Positions 28,317 through 38,107 of a stretch of 64,000 nucleotides of DNA are shown in pieces. Position 1 is the first letter of the stretch; each line of letters opens with the position of its first letter. Under the pieces are notes generated by a model. It was not told the origin of the DNA, searched no databases, and saw only the letters and a list, made by a program, of their open reading frames with translations. Made by a program: the position numbers and the translations under genes. The stretch is taken from positions 95,600-159,599 of the forward strand of contig NZ_VLKH01000008.1 of the NCBI RefSeq assembly GCF_007830175.1. The letters run 5' to 3'. This DNA is from Sedimentibacter saalensis (GTDB taxonomy: Bacteria > Bacillota > Clostridia > Tissierellales > Sedimentibacteraceae).

Positions 28317-28918
28317 ATTTCCATTCCAAACTTTCTAAGTAGAATTTCCAGGGATGACATGCTTGGCAATAGAAGCATGTGGCTGTATATGGTTTCTTCC
28401 TGACAAAAGTATTTTTCTCTTATGAAAATTACCCTGTCTGCTGCTTCTGAAAATTCTGCGGTAACCGCATCAAGAAGAGCTCCTGACATGTCTATGTTAA
28501 GACTTGGAACCGTTATGTCAATTGCCATGTTTGTGAGAGAAGATATTGAATTTACATAGGATGATACCATTATGTTGCCTATTTCCGACAATGCTGACAT
28601 TTCCATTTCGGAAATATCCTCGAAACCATGAAGTTCAGTGCCTAAAAGCGAATTCAAAATCATATGCACAAATTCTTTTTTAAGTAAAAACAATATTACT
28701 CCTTCAATTTCACCTTCAAAGCTCACTAAAATTCCAACGACTATATTTTCTGCTCCGCCTATGGAATTTATTACATTCTCATAATCAAGCAAACTTACTT
28801 CGGGAACATTCATGTCAATTCTCTTTGACAACATTTGTGAAAGAGAAGTTGCAGCGTTTCCTGCTCCTATATTTCCTATTTCCTTTAAAATATCTATATG
28901 AATTTCGTTTAACTCCAT
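28313..28918 (-). CDS. cheC: CheY-P phosphatase CheC
   Basis: A 201-residue CheC with both active-site helices of the (D/S)xxxExxN type: DILKEIGNIGAGNAATSL near the N-terminus and SALSEIGNIMVSSYVNSI in the second half. It dephosphorylates CheY-P and, with CheD, gives methylation-independent adaptation as in Bacillus. Upstream is fapA, downstream cheD. FliY at 38488 has the same phosphatase fold at the motor. Confidence 0.94.
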   Translation of the reverse strand: MELNEIHIDILKEIGNIGAGNAATSLSQMLSKRIDMNVPEVSLLDYENVINSIGGAENIVVGILVSFEGEIEGVILFLLKKEFVHMILNSLLGTELHGFEDISEMEMSALSEIGNIMVSSYVNSISSLTNMAIDITVPSLNIDMSGALLDAVTAEFSEAADRVIFIREKYFCQEETIYSHMLLLPSMSSLEILLRKFGMEI

Positions 28919-28939
28919 TTTGCCTCCTTGACTCTTTTT

Positions 28940-30406
28940 TCATTCAAGGTCAGACGGATTCAATGGCACAACTGATATGTCGTTTCCATCATTGTAAATC
29001 TTGCTGTAGCTAATATCCTGTCTTACCCTGTGCTTCATCCATCCAATTGTTATTCGTGTGTTCGCGTACATTATTCCTTTGCAGACTATTTTATGATTGG
29101 CTACATTGTCTGTTGGAACAATTTCAGTGAGCTGTCTTTGCAAATCTTGTATTTCATTGTTTACCTTTATCTTTTTAAGCACTAACTGCTTCTTAATTGA
29201 ATTTTTGCTGTTGGCATCCATTCCTGAACTCATTATAACATCATTTTTTTCTTCTATCTCTTTAAGCTCTTTATTTTTCAAATCCAATTCCTTTTGAAGG
29301 CTGTCGTTGATTTTTTTCTTAGCAGCATAAAGCTTTTGTTCTTCCATGTATCGTGTCAAATTTATAATTACATTTGTTTCTGCGTTTGTCTTGCTTCCGA
29401 TGGTCTTTGCAAAAATCATGTTTTCAGCCTGACTTGTGCCTCCTATTATTGCTGCACTTGAACCACGAAGTATTATTGATTCCTTTGCAGTCACATCACT
29501 GTTAATAAGAGCTTCCGCATATATGCATTTATCTGTAACAATTGTTGCATTTTCAATATACTTGCTTGTTATATTGCCTTTGGCACATATTGTTCCTTTT
29601 CCCATGCCGTTCATTCCCTTGCCTATAACAACTTCTCCCTCAGCTTTTATGTGGGCACCTTCGACCATACCGCGTATCTTTATGTCTCCTTTTGAAACAA
29701 CTGAAAACCCTGCTTTCACATCACCGTTTATTACCACATTCCCAACAAAATCTATGTTACCTGTTTCGTTGTCCACATTTTCAACCTTGTAGACGCTTTC
29801 CACATAGACTTTGTCATTTAGTATTTCAGCACTTCCGTCTGAAGATGCAAGAAGCTTGAGGCCGTCTTCAGACACATATGTGTTGTTACCGCTGTTGAAT
29901 GAAACTGTACTGCCTTTTTTATAAGCTACTACATCTCCATAAACATCAATTCCGTCCTCCCCTTCCTGCACAGGAATTATGTGGCAGAGGACATCGTTTT
30001 TATTGACATTTATAACATTGTTCAAATTGTGAAAATCAATTGAACCGTCTTCTTTTTCTGTAAATCTTAATCCCTTTGAAATATCGAAATCATAAACAAG
30101 CTCTGCGTCTTTGCCATTTACAGGCTCTTTGCCGCAAGCAGCCGTAAGTTCCTTACTATATTCCTTGTCTTGGCAATATGCTCTGATTTCGTTTTCTCTT
30201 ATTCCGTAAATTATTCCCTGTTCAGCCAGATAGTTTAATATATCCTCTGGGCTGATTTGTGCTTCTTTGTCATACAGCTCTATTCTTATGTAAGTTTTTA
30301 ATTTGTTCGCTGATACTAAATGATTAATGTTATACTTCGGCAGTGCTTCAACACTTTGAACATCATTATCCTCCACACTGTCCTGTACGCTGTTAATTTC
30401 TTCCAT
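28940..30406 (-). CDS. FapA-type DUF342 polymer-forming protein
   Basis: A 488-residue FapA/DUF342 protein. The N-terminal 130 residues carry the FapA N-domain (YLAEQGIIYGIRENEIRAYC). The centre is a right-handed beta helix with repeats such as VVINGDVKAGFSVVSKGDI and GEVVIGKGMNGMGKGTI. A coiled-coil region (about 365-440) follows. FapA proteins are common near fliA/flgG in Clostridia and Bacilli and influence flagellar or polar organisation; the biochemical role is unclear. It lies between flgF and cheC. Confidence 0.85.
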   Translation of the reverse strand: MEEINSVQDSVEDNDVQSVEALPKYNINHLVSANKLKTYIRIELYDKEAQISPEDILNYLAEQGIIYGIRENEIRAYCQDKEYSKELTAACGKEPVNGKDAELVYDFDISKGLRFTEKEDGSIDFHNLNNVINVNKNDVLCHIIPVQEGEDGIDVYGDVVAYKKGSTVSFNSGNNTYVSEDGLKLLASSDGSAEILNDKVYVESVYKVENVDNETGNIDFVGNVVINGDVKAGFSVVSKGDIKIRGMVEGAHIKAEGEVVIGKGMNGMGKGTICAKGNITSKYIENATIVTDKCIYAEALINSDVTAKESIILRGSSAAIIGGTSQAENMIFAKTIGSKTNAETNVIINLTRYMEEQKLYAAKKKINDSLQKELDLKNKELKEIEEKNDVIMSSGMDANSKNSIKKQLVLKKIKVNNEIQDLQRQLTEIVPTDNVANHKIVCKGIMYANTRITIGWMKHRVRQDISYSKIYNDGNDISVVPLNPSDLE

Positions 30407-30426
30407 AGTATCGCTCCTTTAGTTAT

Positions 30427-31128
30427 TTAGCTTTTTAAAGAGTTTATTGTTTGTTCGATTTCATCTGCAGTCTGTATTACATTTGAATTAAGCTGAAATG
30501 ATCTTTGAATTTGAATAAGTTTTACCATTTCTTCAGCCAAGTCAACATTGGAAGATTCCAGGAATCCTTTCATAACCCTTGAGTTTTCTGAGAGGCTGTA
30601 CTCTGCATCTTCATTTGCAATACGAAACAAATTATTTCCTGCCTGCATTAAGTCACTGTTATTCATAAACTCAAAAACGCCTACATCTATATTATCGTCA
30701 GTATTTTCCAAAATTATAGGTTCTTCTTCACTATTTAAAACAAAACCTCCCTGATAAGTAAGGTAATTTTCATCGTCAATATTTGTTACCTGAAAACTGC
30801 CTCCTCTTGTATACAAGTTTTCTTCTTCAAACTGTACAGCAAAATAGCCGTCTCCCGCAATTGCAAAATCGGTTTTCCCTCCGGTGGAATACATGGCTCC
30901 CTGATTGAACATTACGTCTACTTTATTAATTCTGCTTCCGCTTCCTGACTTCATTTCAGTGTTTTCTCCTTCAGGTCCGCGTATGTTTGTATACATCAAA
31001 TCAGAAAACTCTGCCTTTGACTTTTTAAATCCTTCTGTCTGAATGTTGGCCATGTTGTTTGAAATAACATCTAGATAATTTTGATTGCTTGTAGCTCCGT
31101 TTACTGCTGTGTAATATGCTTTAATCAT
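30427..31128 (-). CDS. flgF: Flagellar basal-body rod protein FlgF / FlhO-like
   Basis: A 233-residue rod/hook-family protein. The conserved N-terminus IKAYYTAVNGATSNQNYLDVISNNMANIQTEG and the C-terminal LIQIQRSFQLNSNVIQTADEIEQTINSL are both present. With the adjacent FlgG-like protein it forms the rod between basal body and hook (FlhO-FlhP of Bacillus). No signal peptide, as expected for flagellar type III export. RBS GGAGCAATT upstream of the ATG. Confidence 0.88.
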   Translation of the reverse strand: MIKAYYTAVNGATSNQNYLDVISNNMANIQTEGFKKSKAEFSDLMYTNIRGPEGENTEMKSGSGSRINKVDVMFNQGAMYSTGGKTDFAIAGDGYFAVQFEEENLYTRGGSFQVTNIDDENYLTYQGGFVLNSEEEPIILENTDDNIDVGVFEFMNNSDLMQAGNNLFRIANEDAEYSLSENSRVMKGFLESSNVDLAEEMVKLIQIQRSFQLNSNVIQTADEIEQTINSLKS

Positions 31129-31216
31129 AATTGCTCCTTATTGACTAATATTATAAAATTACGATATTTTTTCACTTTTAAGCGACAAATTTCCCGGGAA
31201 ATGAAACTAATTAAAA

Positions 31217-31966
31217 TTAATTTATTTTCCCAATTTCATTAACAGCCTTGTCTTGAATCATGTCATATATTTTGAATGCCTGGGCTGCTGTCTGAAGTGC
31301 TCTCTGAGATGACATGATATCTGTCATTTCCTTTGTTACATCAACATTAGATCTTTCAATTGTACTGTTTAAAACCTCTGGATTTTCTACAAGTTCAGGA
31401 TCTTCAGTTGATGTGTACAGACCTTCTCCTGTTTTGTTAAGACTGTTGTAGTCAAGAAAATCATATACTGCAAGTCTGTCAGCTTCTTCTCCGTCAACAT
31501 AGATTATTCCGTTATTGAACTCAAACTCATCTGTTCCAACATATATTTCTCCGTATTCACCCTGAACCCTTCCTGCTCCCTGAAGAACAAGGTATCCTTC
31601 GTTGTCTATATTGAAGCTGCCGTTTCTTGTGTATAAAATTTCTCTTCCATTGTCCACTGAAAAAAAGCCTGCTCCCATAATGGCAAAATCAGTTTTTCTG
31701 CCTGTCTGCTCCAGCGTTCCCTGTGAATGTATGGTATTGTTTTCAGCCATTGTCCTTATAACAGAAACATTGTCCAAAGGAACTGCTTCTTCATTTATTC
31801 CATCCTGCTTGTACTTGTTTATGAAAAGACTTCCAAAGTTAGTTGTAACAGCTTGTTCTTTCTTATATCCGGCAGTATTAAGATTTGATATGTTGTTGCT
31901 TGATATATCAATTTTTCTTTGCTGTGTGAGCATTCCTGATGTTAAAGCATAAAATCCTCTTGACAT
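31217..31966 (-). CDS. flgG: Flagellar distal rod protein FlgG / FlhP-like
   Basis: A 249-residue FlgG-family protein with SRGFYALTSGMLTQQRKIDISSNNISN at the start and TDIMSSQRALQTAAQAFKIYDMI at the end. It lies directly downstream of fliA and is followed by an 88-base gap before flgF. In monoderm bacteria the two form the rod. Which is FlgF and which FlgG is set by order and similarity of the N-terminus, not firmly. Confidence 0.88.
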   Translation of the reverse strand: MSRGFYALTSGMLTQQRKIDISSNNISNLNTAGYKKEQAVTTNFGSLFINKYKQDGINEEAVPLDNVSVIRTMAENNTIHSQGTLEQTGRKTDFAIMGAGFFSVDNGREILYTRNGSFNIDNEGYLVLQGAGRVQGEYGEIYVGTDEFEFNNGIIYVDGEEADRLAVYDFLDYNSLNKTGEGLYTSTEDPELVENPEVLNSTIERSNVDVTKEMTDIMSSQRALQTAAQAFKIYDMIQDKAVNEIGKIN

Positions 31967-31977
31967 AAAACACCTCT

Positions 31978-32751
31978 TTATTTTTTATCGTACATATATT
32001 GTCTTATTCCATGTTCCAGTTTCTGAAGAGCTGAAGTATGTATCTGCGATATTCTAGAATTGCTGATATTTAAAATTTCTGCTATGTCTTTAAGTTTCAG
32101 TTCTTCTTTATAATAAAGGGATACAACCAGTTTTTCTTTTTCATTTAATTTGTTTATGCTGTCTTTTAAGATTTCATAAAGTTCTTTAGTTTCAAGTTCC
32201 TGTTCCGGAAGCTCATAACCTGAGCTTGTTTCCAGTTCCCGTAAATTTGTTTCGCTCAACAGTTCTTCGAAGGACAGCATGGCAGTGCCATGGGCATTTC
32301 TTACAATGTTGTTGTATTCGTACATATCCAGCTTCAGGTGACTTGCAACTTCTTTGTCCTCAGGCTCTCTTCCCAGCTTGAAAGTAAGTTCATCCTGAGC
32401 TTCCTTTACTGTCTTGAAGTCATTTTTAACCTTTCTTGGTATCCAGTCCTGTTTTCTGACATAGTCAATGATAGATCCTCGTATTCGAATTGTTGCGTAT
32501 GTTTCAAACTTGATGTTCTTTGACAGATCAAACTTGTCTATGACATCAATAAGCGCAATTATGCCTTCGTTCACTATGTCTTCCACATCACCGTACTGTT
32601 GATAGACACCTCTTAATTTCAAAGCGATTATTTTAACCAGGTAGCTGTATTTTTCTATAATCTGGTTTCTTATTTTTATGTCTTTTGTAAAAGCATATTG
32701 TTCCCACAAATAATTTTCATCAACAGTTGTTGTTTTCTCAGTTAAAATCAT
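31978..32751 (-). CDS. fliA: RNA polymerase sigma-28 factor FliA/SigD
   Basis: A 257-residue sigma-28. Region 2 (YSYLVKIIALKLRGVYQQYGDVEDIVNEGIIALIDVIDKF), region 3 and the helix-turn-helix of region 4 (KLKDIAEILNISNSRISQIHTSALQKL) are clear. It reads the TAAA-N14/15-GCCGATAT promoters found in this window (7844, 8082, 10860, 13831, 23055, 57449, 58880). FlgM at 57143 is its antagonist. It lies 22 bases downstream of flhA, in the fla/che operon as in B. subtilis. Confidence 0.95.
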   Translation of the reverse strand: MILTEKTTTVDENYLWEQYAFTKDIKIRNQIIEKYSYLVKIIALKLRGVYQQYGDVEDIVNEGIIALIDVIDKFDLSKNIKFETYATIRIRGSIIDYVRKQDWIPRKVKNDFKTVKEAQDELTFKLGREPEDKEVASHLKLDMYEYNNIVRNAHGTAMLSFEELLSETNLRELETSSGYELPEQELETKELYEILKDSINKLNEKEKLVVSLYYKEELKLKDIAEILNISNSRISQIHTSALQKLEHGIRQYMYDKK

Positions 32752-32772
32752 ATCATCACTCTCTCATACCAA

Positions 32773-34827
32773 TTAAATTGCAATATTGCCTAACGCTTGT
32801 ATCTGTGTTGAATTATCAATTTCGTTAAATGATAACACAATGGCCTTTGGATAAAATTGATCTAAAAGTTTTCTGAAATATCCCCTCACAAATGGAGATG
32901 TGAGAATAATGGGAGTATTCAGCTCGCTTTTCAGTTTGCTTATCTGTTCTAAGAGCTGTCCCACAAGCTTTTGCATTACCTCAGGGTCTATGGACAAATA
33001 AGATCCTCTTTCATTTTTGTTTATTGCGTTTATAATTATTTTTTCAACATCGGTGCTGAGTGTTATTACCTTTATTTGTCCGCCTTCAGACCATTTTCTT
33101 GTAATTGTCCTCTTAAGAGACTGGCGAACATATTCTGTGAGCATTTCAGTGTCTTTTACGGAAGAACCGTAATCGCCTATAGTTTCAAGAATTGTTTCCA
33201 TATCCTTAATTGGAATTCCTTCTCTAAGGAGGTTTCCTAAAATTTTCTGGAGATTTCCCTGAGAAACAACTCCTGGAACAACTTCCTGAACCAGCAGCTC
33301 ATTTTCTTTCTTTATGTTGTTCAATAGCTGGTTTAAATCCTGTCTTGATAACAGCTCATGGGCATGTACCTTAATGACTTCCGACAAGTGTGTTAAAAGC
33401 ACCGATAAAGGATCAATTACTGTGTAACCGTATATTTCTGCGAGTTCCTTCTTATCCTTTGTAATCCACTTGCTTGGTATGCCGTAAGCAGGTTCTATGG
33501 TTTCTATGCCGTCAACTTCACCAGACAGACTTCCCGGATCAAGGGCAAGGAAATATTCAACCAGTATTTCTCCTCTTGCTACTTCCTCTCCTTTGAGCTT
33601 GACCACATACTCATTGGGGTTTAAGTATCCGTTGTCTCTCAGTCTCACAGAAGGAACAACCATCCCCATTTCCTGGGCAAACTGCCGTCTGAACATTACA
33701 ACCCTGTCAATGAAGTTACCGCCGCTTGCCTCGTCCACCAAAGGAATAAGGCTGTATCCAACTTCCATTTCAATCGGATCTATTTGAATGAGTTCATATA
33801 TGTTGTCAATGTTTCTGAAATATTCTTCTTCAGAAGGTGCAGGAGCTTCGCTGCCGGTTTCTTCATTTTCATGTTCAATGACTTTTTCACTGCCGCCGTC
33901 AAGAAGCTTGTATCCTAAAAATATGAAAACAGCTGCAAGAGTAAATGTCTGAATTTTAGGAAAGTTTGGTATGAGACCCATTACTATTAACACAATTCCT
34001 GAAATTATCAGTACTATAGGCTGTGATTTAAACTGGCTTGTCAAATCCACATTCATGGTTGATTCTGAAGCAGCTCTTGTAACAATCATGCTTGTTGCCG
34101 TTGATATCAAGAGAGCGGGTATCTGTGAAACCAAGCCGTCTCCTACTGTTGAAATTGAATATGTCTGAACTACCATGGCAAATGTGGAACCGCCCTGAAC
34201 CATTCCTATTATTACTCCGCCTACAAAGTTTATGGCGGTAATAATGATTGACATGATGGAGTCGCCCTTGACGAATTTAGTGGCTCCGTCCATAGCACCG
34301 TAAAAATCTGCTTCTCTTTGTATGTTGTTTCTTCTTCTCTTTGCTTCAATTTCAGTTATTATTCCTGAGCTTAAGTCGGCATCTATTGCCATTTGCTTTC
34401 CGGGCATTGCATCCAGTGTAAAACGAGCAGTTACTTCTGCGATTCTTTCAGCGCCTTTGGTGATTACAATAAACTGAACCAAAACAATTATTATGAACAC
34501 TATGAATCCTACTACTGCATTGCCGCCGAGGACGAAGTTACCAAATGTTGCAATTACTGCTCCGGCATTCCCGCTGTTTGTAAGTATAAGCCTGGTTGAA
34601 GAAATGTTTAATGACAACCTGAACAGTGTAGTAATGAGCAAAAGCGAAGGAAAAACTGAAAATTCCAAGGCTTCTTTTATATACATTGTTGTGAGCAATA
34701 TGATTATGGACAGTGCTATGTTGATAATAAACATCAAATCCAGCATAAACTCCGGAAGAGGAATTATTATCATGAGTATTATTGCTATTATGAATAATGA
34801 AATGGAATTGTTAAGTATCTTCTTCAT
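32773..34827 (-). CDS. flhA: Flagellar export gate protein FlhA
   Basis: A 684-residue FlhA. The N-terminal 310 residues hold eight membrane segments including the FHIPEP-family ring (ARFTLDAMPGKQMAIDADLSSG and RREADFYGAMDGATKFV). The C-terminal half is the cytoplasmic domain that binds export chaperones. Full length. Upstream flhB is separated by 3 bases. No flhF/flhG genes follow before fliA. Confidence 0.96.
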   Translation of the reverse strand: MKKILNNSISLFIIAIILMIIIPLPEFMLDLMFIINIALSIIILLTTMYIKEALEFSVFPSLLLITTLFRLSLNISSTRLILTNSGNAGAVIATFGNFVLGGNAVVGFIVFIIIVLVQFIVITKGAERIAEVTARFTLDAMPGKQMAIDADLSSGIITEIEAKRRRNNIQREADFYGAMDGATKFVKGDSIMSIIITAINFVGGVIIGMVQGGSTFAMVVQTYSISTVGDGLVSQIPALLISTATSMIVTRAASESTMNVDLTSQFKSQPIVLIISGIVLIVMGLIPNFPKIQTFTLAAVFIFLGYKLLDGGSEKVIEHENEETGSEAPAPSEEEYFRNIDNIYELIQIDPIEMEVGYSLIPLVDEASGGNFIDRVVMFRRQFAQEMGMVVPSVRLRDNGYLNPNEYVVKLKGEEVARGEILVEYFLALDPGSLSGEVDGIETIEPAYGIPSKWITKDKKELAEIYGYTVIDPLSVLLTHLSEVIKVHAHELLSRQDLNQLLNNIKKENELLVQEVVPGVVSQGNLQKILGNLLREGIPIKDMETILETIGDYGSSVKDTEMLTEYVRQSLKRTITRKWSEGGQIKVITLSTDVEKIIINAINKNERGSYLSIDPEVMQKLVGQLLEQISKLKSELNTPIILTSPFVRGYFRKLLDQFYPKAIVLSFNEIDNSTQIQALGNIAI

Positions 34828-34830
34828 ATT

Positions 34831-35895
34831 TTATTGTTTTTCCTTTTCCTTTAACCTGTATACCCATGCCAGTATTTCTGCAATAGGTTCGTAATATTCC
34901 AATGGTATTTCGTGATTTATTTCTGTAGTTTTATATAATGCCCTTGCCAAAGGGATGTTTTCAACAATATTAATGTTGCTTTCTTTTGCTTTATCTATAA
35001 TCCTCAGTGCCACGTTGTCCTGTCCTTTGGCCAGAACAATTGGAGCCCGGTCTTTTTCAATATCATATTTTATTGCTACTGCAAAATGTGTAGGGTTTCT
35101 GATTATTACATCGGCCTGTGGAACCTGCTGCATCATCCTTGAATAGGATATGGCTCTTTGTTTTTCTTTGATTTTTCCCTTGACCTTCGGGTCCCCTTCC
35201 ATTTGCTTGTATTCTTCCTTGACTTCCTGTTTAGACATTTTGATGTTCTTTTCATATTCCCACCATTGATACAAAAAGTCAAAAGCTGAAATAACAACGA
35301 ATGCTATTACTACCTTTTTAACAATCGCCATAATTGATGTAAATATAAAATTTATTCCTGATAGCAAATCAACCTGTGCAAGTTTTGGAACCTGCAGCAG
35401 ATTTTTCATTATGGATGAATAAATCAAGTATCCAAGTATTGCGATTTTAATAAGATTTTTTATGACTTCCACAACAGACCTGATGGAAAACATTCTTTTT
35501 ATCCCTGAAAGAGGATTTATCTTTGAAAATTTAAACTTTATGTTTTCTTTTGATATGAGAAACTTTGTCTGTGCTCCTGTAAATATGATTGATGTAAACA
35601 TTACAGCAACCATTATTATACCCACGCTGGACAACAATGTCCATGTAATGTCTTTTACAAGCAGTGACAGGAAGTTTCCTTCTATGCTGTATGTTGAAGT
35701 CATCAGTGAAACATATTTTCTGAAGACATTGCTTGTATATTTATAAATGTGTGGTCCCCAAAAATCCAGCATTATAAATGATATGGCAATGACCCCAACT
35801 GTTACAACATCCTTGCTTTGAAATACATTACCTTTTTTACGTTCATCCCGCCTTTTCTTGGGGGAGGCTTTCTCGGTTTTTTCTTCGCCTGCCAT
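34831..35895 (-). CDS. flhB: Flagellar export gate protein FlhB
   Basis: A 354-residue FlhB with four membrane segments and the cytoplasmic domain containing the autocleavage motif NPTH (DVIIRNPTHFAVAIKYD). Cleavage switches export from hook to filament type together with FliK. A second FlhB-C-like protein is encoded at 24634-24921. Confidence 0.96.
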   Translation of the reverse strand: MAGEEKTEKASPKKRRDERKKGNVFQSKDVVTVGVIAISFIMLDFWGPHIYKYTSNVFRKYVSLMTSTYSIEGNFLSLLVKDITWTLLSSVGIIMVAVMFTSIIFTGAQTKFLISKENIKFKFSKINPLSGIKRMFSIRSVVEVIKNLIKIAILGYLIYSSIMKNLLQVPKLAQVDLLSGINFIFTSIMAIVKKVVIAFVVISAFDFLYQWWEYEKNIKMSKQEVKEEYKQMEGDPKVKGKIKEKQRAISYSRMMQQVPQADVIIRNPTHFAVAIKYDIEKDRAPIVLAKGQDNVALRIIDKAKESNINIVENIPLARALYKTTEINHEIPLEYYEPIAEILAWVYRLKEKEKQ

Positions 35896-35917
35896 GTTTA
35901 TTCCTTTTACATTATTT

Positions 35918-36694
35918 CTATGTTATCAGTGAACTTAGGCTGTTCCTTACCTGGTCAAACATAAGAGTAAGAACCTTATCAATAAATGTTGAAAATGTGG
36001 GCACAAGTATAAGTATCAGCAGCAGCCCCACTATTATTTTCAATTGGACATTTACTGAAAACACCTGTATTTGAGGAATTGCTTTCATTAAAACACCAAT
36101 GCCCGACTCTAAAATAATTTCCACTGCCATTAAAGGCATTGCTAATTTCAGCGACAATGTAAGTATTTGAGAAAACATCTGAACCATGTTCCTGAACAAG
36201 TCCTGAGGTATCTGGAAAGATCCTATTCCTATGAGCTTGCAGGAAGTCATGAATATTTTTATGAGTGATATGTGCCCATTGGCGCTGAAGAACAAAAATA
36301 TCAAGATTATATTTAAAAAACTTCCAGTAATACCTGATGAAATATTGCTGCTTGGGTCATATATTTTTGACATTGACATGCCCATCTGCATGTCCATTAC
36401 TTCTCCTCCTATTACAACTATGCTGAAAAACAAGTTGATTATGTAGCCTATGATGTATCCTATGAACAGTTCCTTTATAATAAGGACCATGTATTCAATA
36501 TTTGTGCTTATTACCATATCTGCCTCGGGAGGAAGCATTCCGTATGCTGTAACTGCAAAAAACAAGCTGAGGGATATTTTAAATATTGAAGGTAAATTTC
36601 CTCTTCCGAATATCTGGTTAAAAAACACACATCCGCTCATTCTTGCAAGTATTAATAAAAAATAAGTTATATCTCCAGTAAGTGTCATATGCAC
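35918..36694 (-). CDS. fliR: Flagellar export gate protein FliR
   Basis: A 258-residue polytopic protein with the FliR pattern of about six membrane segments (YMVLIIKELFIGYIIGYIINLFF; GGEVMDMQMGMSMSKIYDPSS). It forms the export gate with FliP and FliQ. Follows fliQ by 2 bases. Confidence 0.95.
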   Translation of the reverse strand: MHMTLTGDITYFLLILARMSGCVFFNQIFGRGNLPSIFKISLSLFFAVTAYGMLPPEADMVISTNIEYMVLIIKELFIGYIIGYIINLFFSIVVIGGEVMDMQMGMSMSKIYDPSSNISSGITGSFLNIILIFLFFSANGHISLIKIFMTSCKLIGIGSFQIPQDLFRNMVQMFSQILTLSLKLAMPLMAVEIILESGIGVLMKAIPQIQVFSVNVQLKIIVGLLLILILVPTFSTFIDKVLTLMFDQVRNSLSSLIT

Positions 36695-36696
36695 CT

Positions 36697-36963
36697 CTAA
36701 TAAACAGTCAGCATAAGGTCAAATATGTGAAGAGCAAAGTCAGACATAACTTCCATCATCCATGGCCCCAACATTATGAGCACTAATGCCGTTACCAGAA
36801 GTTTTGGAACAAAAGTCAGTGTTTGTTCATGTATTTGAGTAGCTGCCTGAAAAACCGCTATGAGAAGCCCTATGATAAGACTCAATAACAAAATCGGAGC
36901 TGCTATTTTAATTGCAGCCATTGCTGCAGACTGCATGATTCCCATTGCAAATGATATATTCAT
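36697..36963 (-). CDS. fliQ: Flagellar export gate protein FliQ
   Basis: An 88-residue protein with two membrane segments (APILLLSLIIGLLIAVFQAAT and VPKLLVTALVLIMLGPWMM) and the conserved QIHEQTLTF between them. Normal size for FliQ. Lies between fliP and fliR. Confidence 0.95.
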   Translation of the reverse strand: MNISFAMGIMQSAAMAAIKIAAPILLLSLIIGLLIAVFQAATQIHEQTLTFVPKLLVTALVLIMLGPWMMEVMSDFALHIFDLMLTVY

Positions 36964-36971
36964 GAGCCCTC

Positions 36972-37721
36972 CTAGAAGTTAAAGGTAGAAATCAGTGTTT
37001 TAAACAACAGCGACCACCCATCTATTACAACAAAGAGAAGCAGCTTGAAAGGCATTGATATCATCACCGGCGGCAGCATCATCATTCCCATTGACATAAG
37101 GACGCTTGATACTATCATGTCTATTATGAGGAATGGTATATACAAAAGAAAACCTATGATGAATGCTCTTTTAAGTTCGCTTGTTACAAATGCCGGCATT
37201 ACCACAGTCAAAGGCAGATCTTCCACACTTTCCGGATTTTTTACTTCTTCGTCGTTTGACATGTCCACATACATTTGAAGCTCGTCGTTTCCTGTCTGCT
37301 TCAACATGAATATCTTTAAAGGCTTCGACGCTCTGTCAAAAAACTCATCCTGTGCTATTTCTTCATTTTTATACGGCTCATAAGCTTCTGTATTTATTTC
37401 ATCAATAACCGGCGACATTATGAACAGTGTAAGAAATATTGCAATTCCTATTAGAACCTGGTTTGGAGGCGTTTGCTGCAAACCCATGGCATTTTTCAAA
37501 AATGACAGGACTATTATTATTCTTGTGAAAGCCGTCATCATTATCAAAATAGACGGAAGAAGTGTAATCAATGTGAGCATGACCAGAATTTCAATAGTTT
37601 GAGCTGAATTCCCGTTAATGTCCATGTTGATTGTTCCTGCATATGCTGTCTTTGTGTTCAATAACACAAAAGCCATCATTGTTAAAATTGTTGCTGATAT
37701 TTGTTTTATCTTGCTTGCCAT
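36972..37721 (-). CDS. fliP: Flagellar export gate protein FliP
   Basis: A 249-residue FliP with a cleavable signal peptide (to about residue 28, TKTAYAG) and four membrane segments. Family motifs: FTRIIIVLSFLKNAMGLQQTPPNQVL and IDMIVSSVLMSMGMMMLPPV. Core of the export gate. Preceded by fliO and followed by fliQ. Confidence 0.96.
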   Translation of the reverse strand: MASKIKQISATILTMMAFVLLNTKTAYAGTINMDINGNSAQTIEILVMLTLITLLPSILIMMTAFTRIIIVLSFLKNAMGLQQTPPNQVLIGIAIFLTLFIMSPVIDEINTEAYEPYKNEEIAQDEFFDRASKPLKIFMLKQTGNDELQMYVDMSNDEEVKNPESVEDLPLTVVMPAFVTSELKRAFIIGFLLYIPFLIIDMIVSSVLMSMGMMMLPPVMISMPFKLLLFVVIDGWSLLFKTLISTFNF

Positions 37722-37771
37722 TTTTCCTCTTTTAGAGAATGCCTATTGCACCAGGCATTCTCACTGCCATG

Positions 37772-38095
37772 CTATTTTTTCAAAAATTTATTTATAATGC
37801 TGTTAAAATCCATAACTTCTGTCTTTTCTTCTTCATGTTTTAATTGAAAATCATCCAGTTCTTTTATGATGTTCACATCTTTCTCTGTGATGCTCAGCAA
37901 ATAATACTTGTTTGTTATTTCAGCTATTGCCAGGTACTTGTTCTGGCCTATGACAATCCTGTCAACTATGTTCATGTACCTTGAACTTGAAGCAAGATTT
38001 GTTTTAGTGGAAATCCACTTTGTGCCGTAGTAGGTCAAGAACAAAACAAATATGATTCCTGCCAAAGAAACAATCAGTGAAAATATTTCTTTAAT
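37772..38095 (-). CDS. fliO: Flagellar biosynthesis protein FliO
   Basis: A short single-span membrane protein (about 107 residues) with FliO-like C-terminal beta region (IVDRIVIGQNKYLAIAEITNKYYLLSITEKDVN). I choose the start at ATT 38095 because the ribosome site AGGAG (38105-38109) is 9 bases upstream, the preceding codon is a stop, and this start completes the membrane segment (IFSLIVSLAGIIFVLFLTY). The first TTG at 38065 would cut that segment short and has no Shine-Dalgarno. FliO helps FliP assembly. The RBS overlaps the cheY stop codon. Confidence 0.75.
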   Translation of the reverse strand: MKEIFSLIVSLAGIIFVLFLTYYGTKWISTKTNLASSSRYMNIVDRIVIGQNKYLAIAEITNKYYLLSITEKDVNIIKELDDFQLKHEEEKTEVMDFNSIINKFLKK

Positions 38096-38107
38096 TTAAA
38101 CCAGCTC